From NCBI RefSeq assembly GCF_001613325.1, contig NZ_BDCD01000042.1:18895-82894 (forward strand): a DNA stretch of 64,000 nucleotides. The letters run 5' to 3'. The stretch comes from Nocardia yamanashiensis NBRC 100130. Its GTDB lineage: Bacteria > Actinomycetota > Actinomycetes > Mycobacteriales > Mycobacteriaceae. A model generated the notes under the pieces. It was given only the letters and a program-made list of their open reading frames with translations. It was not told where the DNA came from and searched no databases. Position numbers and translations under genes: made by a program. This document shows, one piece after another, positions 51,018 to 62,400 of this stretch (its first letter is position 1; each line of letters opens with the position of its first letter).

Positions 51018-51295
51018 GGACGCACTCCAAGGTGGATTGTGAAATGCTTTTTTACGCCTGCAATTTCGCGAAAGTGGGATCGGGCGTCCCGCCGTGGGAG
51101 ATCAGGGGCGGGCGTGCCGCGCCAGTCGACCACGCGGCACGCCGGGCGGGGCGCCCCGTTGCGCCCGCCGTCTTGTGGCGGGCGACGTCCTAGGGTTCGT
51201 GCGGGCTACTGGTCGGATAGCCGCGCATCGAATGACGTCACCGCTGGCGACAATGACACTGTAGCAATGCATCAATTGTGTCAATGCATTTCGAA
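51018..51295 (-). promoter_or_regulatory. Intergenic region with promoter-like TTGACA...TACAGT
   Basis: On the minus strand, TTGACA around 51280 is followed after 15 bases by TACAGT, a promoter for the 50649-51017 gene with a leader of over 200 bases. The AT-rich patch contains the direct repeat CAATGCAT twice. A 65-codon frame at 51102-51299 overlaps the DUF4254 stop by ATGA but has an Arg/Pro-rich shadow-like composition. No riboswitch class was recognised in the leader. Confidence 0.4.
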
Positions 51296-51739
51296 TCATT
51301 GTTCTGGTAAACGGCGACGGCCTCCGGCCACGTCGATTACGAGATCAGTGTAACCGTCAACGAGTTCGGCGAGATGGTACCAGTGTTTATGGGTGTTATC
51401 GCTGGCCGCGCCCTCGTGGTCTATCACTTGATTCGCTTCCACCCAGCTCCGGGCCATGCGGTCGACGACGGCCCCCAGACTTTCGGTGTGTAGCGCAGCT
51501 CCGTTGCGGTGTTGCGGGAGTTCCTGCTCCACCCAATCATTGATATCGTCAACGAGTTCATCGCGGCGGCAATCGATCTCGGTGATCAACATCGGATCGC
51601 GGACCTGCCCCCGGCGTTCGTGCAACTCCGCGAGCGCATGTGCCGATCGCAGTAAAACTCGATCTTGAAATCGGCGGCCCTGGAAGGCGCAGAGCAATTG
51701 CGGAGCTGTCGGCAGCACGCCGGCTATCGACATGGTCAT
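51296..51739 (-). CDS. DUF4254-domain protein
   Basis: 147 codons from MTMSIAGVLPTAPQLL. The DUF4254 core is visible: LRSAHALAELHERRGQVRD, EIDCRRDELVDDINDWVEQE, LGAVVDRMARSWVEA and HWYHLAELVDGYTDLVIDVA. Function unknown; in actinobacteria such proteins often stand next to XRE-DUF5753 regulators. Divergent from such a regulator here, across 178 bp that contains a long palindrome. Base composition is clearly less GC-rich than in surrounding genes, hinting at horizontal origin. Confidence 0.78.
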   Translation of the reverse strand: MTMSIAGVLPTAPQLLCAFQGRRFQDRVLLRSAHALAELHERRGQVRDPMLITEIDCRRDELVDDINDWVEQELPQHRNGAALHTESLGAVVDRMARSWVEANQVIDHEGAASDNTHKHWYHLAELVDGYTDLVIDVAGGRRRLPEQ

Positions 51740-51865
51740 CGCGACTCCCCAAACGCAACAGACAGCATCACTAATCGCACCAACATGATTGGTCTCCGGA
51801 TTCAGCTATACCGGTCTACGGATCGGTTCAACACGAATAGGCTAGCTGGATCATGCTCTTACAAA

Positions 51866-51893
51866 TGCAAGAACGCAATACTGCGTTCTAGCA
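51866..51893. promoter_or_regulatory. 28-bp palindrome between DUF4254 and XRE genes
   Basis: Arms 51866-51877 (TGCAAGAACGCA) and 51882-51893 (TGCGTTCTAGCA) are complementary in 11 of 12 positions around ATAC. It lies 25 bp before the XRE start codon and is the probable autoregulatory operator. Confidence 0.7.
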
Positions 51894-51917
51894 AGTGCGC
51901 CAAGCGAAAGGGATGTC

Positions 51918-52781
51918 ATGGCAGGCAAGCGCACTGTGCTCACCGTCCGTTTGCGCCGCCTCGCGGCGATGCTGCACGAGATGCGGGAGAGCGCCAACCT
52001 CAGCAAAGAGGTGGTCAGCGCCAAAACCGGGATCAATGTCACCACCCTGTACCGGATCGAGACGGCCCAGGCCAGGCCACAGCGCCGAACCCTCACGGCC
52101 ATGCTGGATCTCTACGGCATCGGCGAGCCGCAACGTTCAGATGCCTTGCAGTTGCTGGTGGATGCGCTCCGCCCCGGCATGGCGCGCTCCTTCGAGGACG
52201 CCGTGTCGGAGGTCTACGGCGCGTACATCAACTTCGAAGCCGAGGCGCTCTCGGCCCGGTTCTTCCAGTCCACCTTCATCCCCGGCCTGCTGCAGACCGA
52301 GCCGTACGCCAACGCCGTCTACGAGACCACCATGCCGAAAATCTCGGAACAGGTTCGCGAGCAACGGATTCAGGCCCGCGTGCAGCGCTCCAAAGTGCTC
52401 ACCAAGGAGGACGCCCTGGAACTGTGGGTGGTGCTGGACGAAGCCGTCATCCGCCGCAACGTGGGCGGCCGCGAGATCATGCGGGAACAGTTGCAGCGCT
52501 TACGCGACGAGACCGAGAAGCGGAACGTGATCCTGCAGATCCTGCCCTTCGACGCCGGCGCGCACCCGGGCATGCTGGGCTCCTTCACCCTGCTCGACTT
52601 CCCCGATCCGGCCGACCCGGAACTGGTCTACGTCGAGGGCATCGCCAATGACGAGCTGATCGAGGGCCACCCCGAGGTCCGCCGCTACGGCGTCATGTTC
52701 GACCAGCTCCGCGCCATGGCGCTCAGCCCCCGCGACTCCCTGGAGATGATCGACGCCACCATGATCGAACTGGACAAATGA
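51918..52781 (+). CDS. XRE-family HTH regulator with DUF5753 (Scr1-like) domain
   Basis: 287 codons, ATG after GAAAGGGATG. Residues about 15-70 form a lambda-repressor-like HTH (LRRLAAMLHEMRESANLSKE, TGINVTTLYRIETAQARPQR). The rest is the DUF5753 domain: INFEAEALSARFFQSTFIPG LLQT-type start, WVVLDEAVIRRNVGGREIMR, and ILPFDAGAHPGMLGSFTLLD. Such proteins (Scr1, BldB-linked) pair with small DUF397 proteins in Streptomyces; no DUF397 gene is adjacent here, and DUF4254 takes its place. Confidence 0.9.
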   Translation: MAGKRTVLTVRLRRLAAMLHEMRESANLSKEVVSAKTGINVTTLYRIETAQARPQRRTLTAMLDLYGIGEPQRSDALQLLVDALRPGMARSFEDAVSEVYGAYINFEAEALSARFFQSTFIPGLLQTEPYANAVYETTMPKISEQVREQRIQARVQRSKVLTKEDALELWVVLDEAVIRRNVGGREIMREQLQRLRDETEKRNVILQILPFDAGAHPGMLGSFTLLDFPDPADPELVYVEGIANDELIEGHPEVRRYGVMFDQLRAMALSPRDSLEMIDATMIELDK

Positions 52782-52930
52782 TCATCCACCCACCCTAGGT
52801 GGGCAAACCCTCACCCTCGGATCGGAGATCGGCAGCACTGAGGTCGCTGTCGAGGTGAACCGAATGCGGCGACAGTGGAATACATCCCGAACAGCACCAC
52901 AAAGCCGCACTTCCGAGAGGATGATGTTCG

Positions 52931-53395
52931 ATGTGCAAGCCGGTTACCTCCACCGCCGCCACCCTCGTTCCGCTGCGGGGCAGCGCGTCACCTGCTGCAC
53001 ATCAGACCGGACCGGCCGACGTGGCCGCCACCGCTCCCGACTGCGCCCTCACCTACGCCGAGCTCGACCGCTGGAGCAATCGCCTGGCCCGCATGCTGCT
53101 GGTGCTCGGAGCCCGCCCCGGCACCCGGGTCGCGATCGCCGACACGCCGCAACTGGAGGCCGTCGTCTCCCGGCTGGCGATCACCAAAACCGGCGCCACC
53201 CCCGTGCCGCTGCTGTCCGAAACCACCTCCGCGCGAGTCGATTTCGGCATCACCACCAAGGCGGGCCGCGACCGGTTGACCGATGCGAGCCACTGGCTGG
53301 TGCTGGACGAGCGCTCCACCCTGCTGCAGTACCTCACCGGCTCCGACGCACCGCTCACCGACGCGGAGCTCCATACGGCGCGGATGGCTTCCTGA
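52931..53395 (+). CDS. Free-standing N-terminal fragment of an NRPS adenylation domain
   Basis: 154 codons from MCKPVTSTAATLVPLRG with GAGAGGATGA upstream. It aligns with the start of A domains: ALTYAELDRWSNRLARMLLV (motif A1) and ITKTGATPVPLLSET (position of motif A2), then ends HWLVLDERSTLLQYLTGSD without the A3 nucleotide loop or anything after. It therefore cannot activate a substrate. It lies 33 bp before the NRPS gene and is likely co-transcribed. It may be a relic, or a small protein docking with the synthetase; sequence divergence with an intact frame and ribosome site argues it is not simply decayed. Confidence 0.75.
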   Translation: MCKPVTSTAATLVPLRGSASPAAHQTGPADVAATAPDCALTYAELDRWSNRLARMLLVLGARPGTRVAIADTPQLEAVVSRLAITKTGATPVPLLSETTSARVDFGITTKAGRDRLTDASHWLVLDERSTLLQYLTGSDAPLTDAELHTARMAS

Positions 53396-53428
53396 CCCGC
53401 CCGATATCCCCAGCACGCAGGACGTTAC

Positions 53429-56400
53429 ATGGCTTCCAGCTCCCCCACGTCGGCCTTCGCCCTGTCCGCGGCGCAACGCGGCATCTGGTTCGCGCAGCAT
53501 CTGGCCGGTGAGACCCCGATTTCCATCGCCCAGTACGTCGAGTTCGACGGGGCGGTGGACATCGAACTGCTCGCCGACGCCGCGCGCCGGGCCGGGCGCG
53601 AGTTCGGCACCGGCTATCTGCGCCTGCTCGAAATCGACGAGCTGCCTTGGCAACTCGTGGACACCAGCCTCGACGATCGCATCGACACCGTGGACTTCCG
53701 GTCCGAGGCCGATCCGGAGGCGGCGGCGCGGGCCTGGATGCGCACCGAGTACACCGCACCGCTGGATATGACGCGGGACCGGTTGTGCAAGGTCGCCATG
53801 CTGCGGCTCGGGGCCGACCGCTGGTGGTGGTATTCGCGGTTCCACCACATCCTGCTCGATGGCGTGGGCGCGCTGACCATGCTGCAGCGCACCGGGGAGA
53901 TCTACAACGCGGCCGTGCGCGGCGAGCAGATCCCGGAAGGCAAGGCGCAGCCGCTCGAGCACATCGTGGAAGCCGATGCGGCATACCGGGATTCGGACAA
54001 GCTGGCGGCGGACCGGCAGTACTGGCGCGAGCATCTGCAGGGGATGGCCGAGCCGGCGTTCCTGGGCCGGCGCACCGGTGCGGTGGACGCGCATCCGCGG
54101 CTGCTCTCCGGGGCGCTGCCCGACGAGACGGCCGCCCTGCTGGACGCGGTGGCCGCCGAACTGTCCACCAGCGCCGCGCCGATCATCGTGGCCGCGTTCG
54201 GCGCGTTCGTCGGCGCCATGACCGGCAGCGGCGAGATCGTGCTGAGCCTGCCGGTGTCCGGCCGCACCACCGCCACCCTGCGCCGTTCGGGCGGCATGGT
54301 GGCCAATGTGGTGCCGCTGCGCCTGCACCCCATGCCCACCGCCACGGTCGGCATGCTGATCCGGGCCACCCAGAACGAGCTGACCGCGGCGCTGCGGCGG
54401 CAGCGGTACCGGCAGGAGGACATCGTCCGCGATCTCGGCTGGGCGATGGACGAGATGGCCGGGTTCGGGCCGACCGTCAACCTCATGCTGGCCGACACCC
54501 GCATTCGCCTGGGCGAGGTGACCGGGCGGCTGAACGTGCTGACCTCGGGATTGATCGACGATCTGTTCGTCAATGTGTATCCCGGCGCCGGCGGCGAACG
54601 CACCCACATCGATTTCCAGGCCAACCCGAACCGTTACGGCGACGCCGAGCTGACGGCATTGCACGCGCGGTTCCTGGACTTCCTGCACCGATTCCTGGCG
54701 GCCGGTCTGGACGGGCCGCTGACCGGGGTGGCGGCGGTGTCGGAAGGTGAACGGGCCGAACTGGTGCCCGCCTATGGGCGAAGTCCGGCGCAGCCTCGTA
54801 CGCTGCCCGAAATCCTCACGGCCGGAGCGCTGCACGCGCCCTCGGCCATTGCCTTGCGTGCGGACGGGGCGGCGTACACCTATAAGGAACTGAGCGAATA
54901 CTGCCATCGGCTCGCCCGGGTGTTGATCGCCGCCGGCGCGGGACCCGAACGGCCGGTGGCGATTTCGATTCCACGCTCCGCCGAGTCGGTGCTGGCGACC
55001 TGGGCCGTGGCGCAGACCGGTGCGGCGTTCGTGCCGATCGATCCCGGCTATCCGACGGACCGGATCGAGCACATGATCGCCGACAGCGGCGTGGTCGCGG
55101 GCGTGACGGTCGCCGGGTCCCGGGCGGCGCTGCCGGACCGGGTGCAATGGCTGGTGCTCGACGATCCGGATACCCAGCGGTGGCTCGACGCTGCGAGCCC
55201 CGCGCCGGTCACCGACGCCGACCGGATCACACCGGTCCATCTCGGCCAGCTCGCCTATCTGATCTACACCTCGGGTTCCACCGGCCTGCCCAAGGGCGTC
55301 GGCGTGACCCACCGCGGCCTGGCCAACCTCGCGACCGGCTCCGGGGCGGCGTTCGGCGTCGGCTCCGATGCCGTCGTCGCGCACGCCGTTTCGCCGAGTT
55401 TCGACATCTCGGTGGAGGAATTGCTGATCGCGTTCGCGGTCGGCGCGACGGTCGCGGTGGTGCCGCCCGCCGCCTACGCGGGCGACGAACTGGCCCGGGT
55501 ATTGCGCACCCTCGAAGTCACCCACCTGAACGTGACCCCCGCCGTCGCGGGCTCCCTGGACCCCGACACCCTCCCCCGCCTCGGCACGGTCGTGGTCGGC
55601 GGCGACGCCTGCCCGCCCGAACTCCCCATCCGCTGGGCCGGCCGCACCGTACTCAACGGTTACGGCCCCACCGAAACCACCGTCACCGCCACGCTGAGCG
55701 CTCCGCTCGCACCCGGTGACCGGATCACCATCGGCGGCCCGTCCCGCGGCGCGCGCGCCGTGGTCCTCGATCCCTGGCTCCGCCCGGTGCCGCCGGGCGT
55801 GACCGGCGAACTCTATCTCGGCGGCGACGGCCTGGCGCGCGGCTACCACCAGCGCATCGGCTTCACCGCCGAACGCTTCGTCGCGAACCCCTTCGCGGCG
55901 GGCGAAAGGCTCTACCGCACCGGCGATCTCGTCCGCTGGGTGCGCCGCAACAGCCAGTGGGAACTGGAATTCGGCGGCCGCAGCGACACCCAGGTCAAGG
56001 TCCGCGGCTTCCGCATCGAACTCGGCGAAGTCGACGCCGCGGTCGCCCGCCACCCCGGCGTCCAGGTCGCCATCACCGTCGGCGCGACCACCCCGGGCGG
56101 CGCGACGGCGCTGGTGACCTACGTACTCGCCGGACCGGACGCGATCGAATCCGATGCGCTGGAACCACCCACTGCATCCGACGATTCCGAAACCCGATCG
56201 GCCCCGTCGGCGTACATCGACCCCGAAGCGGTGAAAGCCACTGTCGCGCGGCAGCTTCCGGCGCATATGGTGCCGAGTGTCGTCATGGTGCTGGATTCGC
56301 TGCCGCTGACGCCGGCGGGGAAGGTGGATCGGCGGGCGCTGCCGGAGCCGGATTTCACCGCCCGTGCCACGACCGGGCGGATGCCGGTGACCGAGCGGGA

Positions 56401-59400
56401 GCAGCTCCTGGCGGGCGTGTTCGCCGAAGTGCTGGGTGTGGAAGCGGTCGGCGCGGATGACAATTTCTTCGCCCTGGGCGGAGACAGCATCGTCGCCATT
56501 CAACTGGTGGCGCGCGCCAAAACGGCGGGCCTGTGCTTGCGGGCCCGGGATGTGTTCGAGCACAAGACCGTTGCCGCGCTGGCGGCGGTGGCCACGGATG
56601 CGACCGAGCCGCAGGTGTACGAGTTGCCGGGCGGCGGAATCGGGCCGATTCCGCTCACCCCGGTGGTGCACGCCATGCTCGAACACGGGCCCACCTGGCG
56701 GCGGTATGCGCAGGCGGCCTTGATTCCGCTGCCCGCCGATGTGGATCGCGACCGGTTGGTTCCCGCAGTACAGGCGCTACTGGACCGGCACGATGTTCTG
56801 CGCAGCAAGCTGGTTCGCGGTGCGCAGGGTATGGATTCCGGCCCGGCCGCGGCGGCGGCGGGTTTCGACCCGGATCGCGGCTGGGAGTGGACCGTCGGAG
56901 CGGTGGGCTCGGCGCGGGCGGAGGATTTGGTCGAGATCGTGCGCACGGCGGGCGATTCCGATGTGGAGGCGGAGTTGCAGTGGGCGGCGGATCGGCTGGA
57001 TCCGGCGGGGCGGGTGATGGCGCGGTTCATGCTGGTGGAGCGGGATGGGGCGGGGCCGTTGCTGTGGGTGGTGCTGCATCACCTGGTGACCGACGGAATC
57101 ACGTGGCGGATTCTGTTGCCGGATCTGGCTACCGCTTGGGCGGGAGGTGAGTTGCCGCCGGTGGGGACCTCGTTCCGGCGGTGGGCGCATGGGCAGGTGG
57201 AGCAGGTTGCGGAGCGGCGGGGCGAACTCGCTTTGTGGCAGCGGATTTCGGCTACGCCAGATCCGCCGTTGGATACCTATCCACTGGATCCGCGGCGGGA
57301 CACCGTCGCCACCATGGGGCAGACCCGGACCGTTGTCGATGCCGAAATCGCCTCGGCGGCACTGGAACTCGTTCCGGAGCGATTCCATTGCGGTGTGGAC
57401 GACGCGTTGCTGACCGCGCTGGCCATGGCCACGACACGGATGCGGGGCACGACGCGCACGTTGCTCACCTTGGAGGGACACGGGCGCGAGGAAGCGCTGC
57501 TGCCGGGGGCCGATGTTTCGCGCACGGCGGGCTGGTTCACCAGCGTGTATCCGGTGGCGCTGGACCTCAGCGGCATCGATATCGAGGACGCTTTCCGGGG
57601 CGGCGCGGCAGCCGGAGCGGCGCTGAAGGCCGTGAAGGAACAGCTGCGCGAGATCCCGGACAAGGGTGTCGGGTACGGGATGCTGCGGTATCTCGACGCC
57701 GAATCGGGGCTGGGTCATACGCCCACCCCGCAGCTCAGCTTCAACTATCTGGGGCGCACCGGAACCGGCGGCGAGGGCAGCGAAACACCGTGGCTGCCGA
57801 CGCGGTTCACCGCCACCAATGACGATCGCGCACCCCTGGCCGCGGCCGTCGACATCAACGCCTTCCTCACCGATGCCGGCCTCGAGGTCACCTGGGCGTA
57901 CGCCTCGCGGCTGTTCACCGAGGATCGGGTGCGGGAATTCGCCGCGCTCTGGGCGGAGGCGCTGACCGCGCTCGTCACCCACGCCCGGTCGGCCGAGGCG
58001 GGCGGGCATACCCCGTCCGATTTCGCGCTGGTCCCGGTGCGGCAGGCGCAGATCGACGGCTGGGAGCGGGATTACCCGTCGCTCGCCGACATCTGGCCGC
58101 TGTCACCCCTGCAGTACGGGCTGCTGTTCCATGCCCGCTACGACAACGACACCGCCGACGGCTACACGGTGCAGACCCGCCTGTCACTGGCCGGCCGGGT
58201 GGACGCGCCCCGGCTGCGGGCCGCCGCCCAAGCCCTGCTGGACCGGCACGAGGTGCTGCGGGTCGCGTTCACCGAAACCTCGGACGGGCCACGGCAATTG
58301 GTGCTCGGAGCAGCCGAGATCCCCTGGCAGGAGCTCGACCTGAGCCATATCCCGGAGGCCGCGGAACGGCAGCGGGAACTGGAGCGCCTGGTCGCGGTCG
58401 ACGGCGGCACCCGCTTCGATCTGGCCCGTCCGCCGCTGTTGCGGTTCACGCTCATCCGCTCCGGCGAGGACACCTACACGCTGCTCATGACCAATCACCA
58501 TCTGGTGCTGGACGGCTGGTCCACGCCGCTGGTGGTGCGCGAACTGCTGTCCGGGTATCTCGCCGCCGTCACCGGGCACGAGATCGGTTCCGCGCCGGCG
58601 CATTCCTATCGGGAATTCCTGGCCTGGCTGGGTGAACAGGACGATGCGGCATCGATCGCCGCCTGGACCGCAGCCCTCGCCGGAGTGGACTCGCCCACCC
58701 GCGCGATCCCCACGCTCGCCGGTCTCACCTCCACCGAATCCGGCATGGTGACAGCCGATTTCAGCACCGCGCACCTGACCCGCCTCGAAGCGGCCGTGCG
58801 CGCGGCGGGCGCGACCGTCAATACCGGCGTGCAGGCCGCGTGGGCGCTGCTGCTCACCATGCTCACCGGCCGCACCGACGTGGTGTTCGGCGGCACCGTC
58901 TCCGGCCGCCCGCCGCAGCTGACCGGCGTCGAGGAAATGGTGGGCCTGTTCATCAACACCCTGCCGGTGCGGGTGCGGCTGGATCCCGGTGAGCGCGTGT
59001 CCGAACTGCTGGCCCGGGTGCAGGGCGAGCAGGCGCGCTTGCTGGACCATCAGCATGTCGGGCTGGCCGCCATTCACCAGGCGGTCGGCTTGCCGGAGCT
59101 CTTCGACACCCTCACCGTGTTCGAGTCCTATCCCATCGACCGCGAAACCCTGTCGCGGGCAATGGATATCGCCGGCATGCGGATCCTGGATGTGAGCGGC
59201 ACCGACGCCACCCCGTACCCGCTCAACCTCATGGTGATCCCGCAGCGCGACGCCGACGGCGCCGAAAGCTTGCAGATCAGCGTGAAATTCATGGCCGATC
59301 AACTGCCCGAGGCGGCGGCGCGGCGGCTGCTGGAACGGTTCGTGTTCCTGCTCGACCAGATCGCCGAACACCCGAACCGCCGGGTGGCGGCACTGCAGCA

Positions 59401-62400
59401 TTGCGAACCGTCCGAGCGGCGTTCGCTGCTGCCGGTGCGCGGCGGCGATCCGGTGCCCATGCGCACCCTGCCGCAGATCCTGGCCGCCGGGGCGAGCGTG
59501 AACCCGGACGCCATCGCCATCAGCTCCGGTGCGCTCAGCATGAGCTACCGCGACCTCGACGCCTGGTCCAACCGGTTCGCGCGACTGCTGCTGAGCCGTG
59601 GCGTCGGCCGCGAGGTGTTCGTGGTGCTGGCGCTGACCCGGTCGGTGGAATCGGTGGTGGCGGTGTGGGCGCTGGCCAAGACCGGTGCGGCGTTCCTGCC
59701 GCTGGATCCGAACTATCCGGTGGAGCGCATCGAGCACATTCTCACCGATTCGCAGGCGCCGATCGGGGTGACGGTGTGCGCGGTCGGCGAATCGCTGCCG
59801 GGCACCATCGACTGGCTGCTGCTGGACGATCTGAACACCATCCGGCGGGTCATGACGGTGTCGGACGCGCCGATCACCGATGCCGAACGCGGCGGGCCGA
59901 TCGATCTGAGCCAGACCGCGTACCTCATCTACACCTCGGGTTCGACCGGCAAACCGAAGGCGGTGCTGCTCAGTCATCGCGGGATCGCGAACCTGATCTC
60001 CTCGCAGGAGACCGCGCTCGATCTGAACGAGACCTCCAGCCCCCTGCAGGTGGCCTCGCCCAGTTTCGACGCCTCGGTGCACGAGCTGCTGATGGCGCAC
60101 GCGATGGGCGGGCGGCTGGTCATCTCGCCGCCGGATGTGTACGGCGGCAGCGAACTCGAAGCGCTGCTGCGCGAACAGCGGGTCACGCACGCGGTGATCA
60201 CGCCGTCGGTGCTGGCCACCATGAACCCGGCCGGGCTGCCGTATCTGCGCAATCTGGCGGTCGCGGGCGAAGCGGCCGGACCGGAGCTGGTAGCGGCGTG
60301 GTCGCCGGACCGGCGCATGGTGAACCTGTACGGGCCAACCGAATTCAGCATCTGGGCGACCGGGCCGGGCGAACTGCGATCCGGGGAACCGATCACCATC
60401 GGCGCGCCGATTCGCGGTGCGCAGGCCATGGTGCTCGACACCTGGCTGCGGCCGGTGCCGGTGGGTATCACGGGTGAGCTGTATCTGGCGGGGCCGGCGT
60501 TGGCGCGCGGCTACTTCAACCGATTCGCGCTCACCGCGACACGTTTCGTGACCAATCCGTACGGGGCGCCCGGGACTCGCATGTATCGCACCGGCGATAT
60601 GGTGCGCTGGGTCGAGGCCAAGAGCGGTGACGAGACCCGGCTGGAGCTGGAATACCAGGGGCGCAGCGACTTCCAGGTGAAGATCCGCGGGTTGCGCATC
60701 GAGCTCGGGGAGATCGACGCGGTGCTGGCCGCCGACGAACAGGTCGAATACGCCGCCACCCTGGGCTGCCCGGGACCCGGCGGACAGACCGTGCTGGTGT
60801 CGTACGTGGTGCCGGTCGAAGGCGAGCGCCTGGATACCGAACTGCTGCGCACCCGGGTGGCCGGCGCGCTGCCCGGCTACATGGTGCCCAGCTACATCAT
60901 CGAACTCGACGATGTCCCGCTCACCCCGGTCGGCAAACTCGACCGGAATGCCCTCACCCCACCGGATTTCAGCAGTCTGCAAGAGCGCTATCTGGCCCCG
61001 CGCAGCGCGGTCGAGACAGCGGTCGCGAAGGTGTTCGCCGAAATCCTCGGCACCGACCAGGTCAGTATCGACCGCTCCTTCTTCGAACTCGGCGGCAACT
61101 CGCTCAGCGCCACCAAGGTGATCGCCCGCGTGAACGCGGCGCTCGGGGCCACCGTCGCCCTGCGCGATCTGTTCGACGCCCCCACCGTCGCACAGCTCTC
61201 GGCACGCGTCACGCCCGCCGGTGAACTGCCCGGCGACCGGCCCGGCCGCCCGGCGCTGGCCCCGCGTATCCGGCCGGATCGCGTCCCCCTCTCCCCCGCC
61301 CAGCAGCGCATGTGGGTCCTCAACCGCATGGACCCCGGCTCGGCGGCGTACAACATCACCGCGGCCCTGCGCCTCACCGGCACACTGGATCTCGAAGCTC
61401 TCCGCCTCGCCATCGCCGATGTGGTGGCCCGCCACGAAACCCTGCGCACCATCTACCCGGCCGATGCCGAAGGCCCGCGCCAGGTCGTGCTCAACGCCGA
61501 AGCGGCGATCCCCGACCTGCGGGTCCTGGACACCGAAGACGGCGCCCCGCTGCGCGAACGCATCGAGGAACTCACCGGCACCGGCTTCGACCTCACCCGC
61601 GAATCCCCCCTCCGGGTGGGTCTGCTGCGCATCGTCGAAGCCACTGAACCGGCTGTCTCCCAGGACATTTCGACCGACGATCCGGATGCGACGCTACAAC
61701 CGGGCACCTTCATCGACATGCTGCCGCCCCCGCCGCCGCCCGGCGGCAAGGTCGTCAACGAGTCGTCCACCGTGAAACTCGCTCTCAGCGAGGCGGATCG
61801 GGCCGCCGCCACGGCGTCGTTCGCCCGCACCGAGATGGAACGCGCGGCGGCCACGCGCCGGCCCGGCAAGCGCACGACGCGCGATACGGCCGACAGCACG
61901 GAGGAGCCCACCGTCCACTTCGGATCGCGGCGCGGACCGGGCCGGGTATGGCCGCAACCCGCCGATGACGCGTCCGATTCCAGCGGAGCCGCGTCCGGTT
62001 CCGTTCGCGACAGGGGAGACAGCACAGCGGATCCCACAGTCGATTTCGGGTCGCGGCGTACATCGGGTCGTGGCGCGAATGCGTCTCGTGCGGGCGGTCG
62101 CACTGCCGGTGAGCCGCGCAACTCCGGGCGGGTAGACGGCGCAACCGGTCACCACTCCGGCACTCCGGCCACGAGCGAGTTCGAGCGGGGACTGAGTTCG
62201 GTTGCGGCCGAGCCGGATTCGGGTGGGGACGACGTGCACGTCGTTGTGCTGGTGGTGCATCACATCAGTGCGGACGGGGCGTCCATGGCACCGTTGGCTG
62301 CCGATCTGGTGGGGGCGTATCTGGCGCGGACCGCGGGGGTGGAGTCGGTGCGGCCGGAGTTGCGGGTGCAGTATGCCGATTACTCGCTGTGGCAGCGGGA

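Larger units (their letters stand above)
61644..62229 (+). other. About 190-residue low-complexity insertion in the third C domain
   Basis: Residues about 2739-2933 of the NRPS lie between LLRIVEATE and DDVHVVVLVVHHISADG, where ordinary C domains have only a few residues. The insert is rich in Arg, Ser, Thr, Ala, Pro and Gly, includes a run of six Pro, and has an intact frame. C-domain sequence resumes correctly on both sides. Confidence 0.8.

Noticed and set aside
51102..51299. 65-codon frame overlapping the DUF4254 stop by ATGA
   Set aside because: Arg/Pro-rich second half and overlap with a promoter-like region; no family resemblance. Kept only as a remote possibility.
53355..56686. Very long minus-strand frame (over 1,200 codons) opposite the NRPS
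   Set aside because: Arg/Gly/His-rich antisense artefact of GC-rich codon use; the plus strand has clear NRPS motifs.
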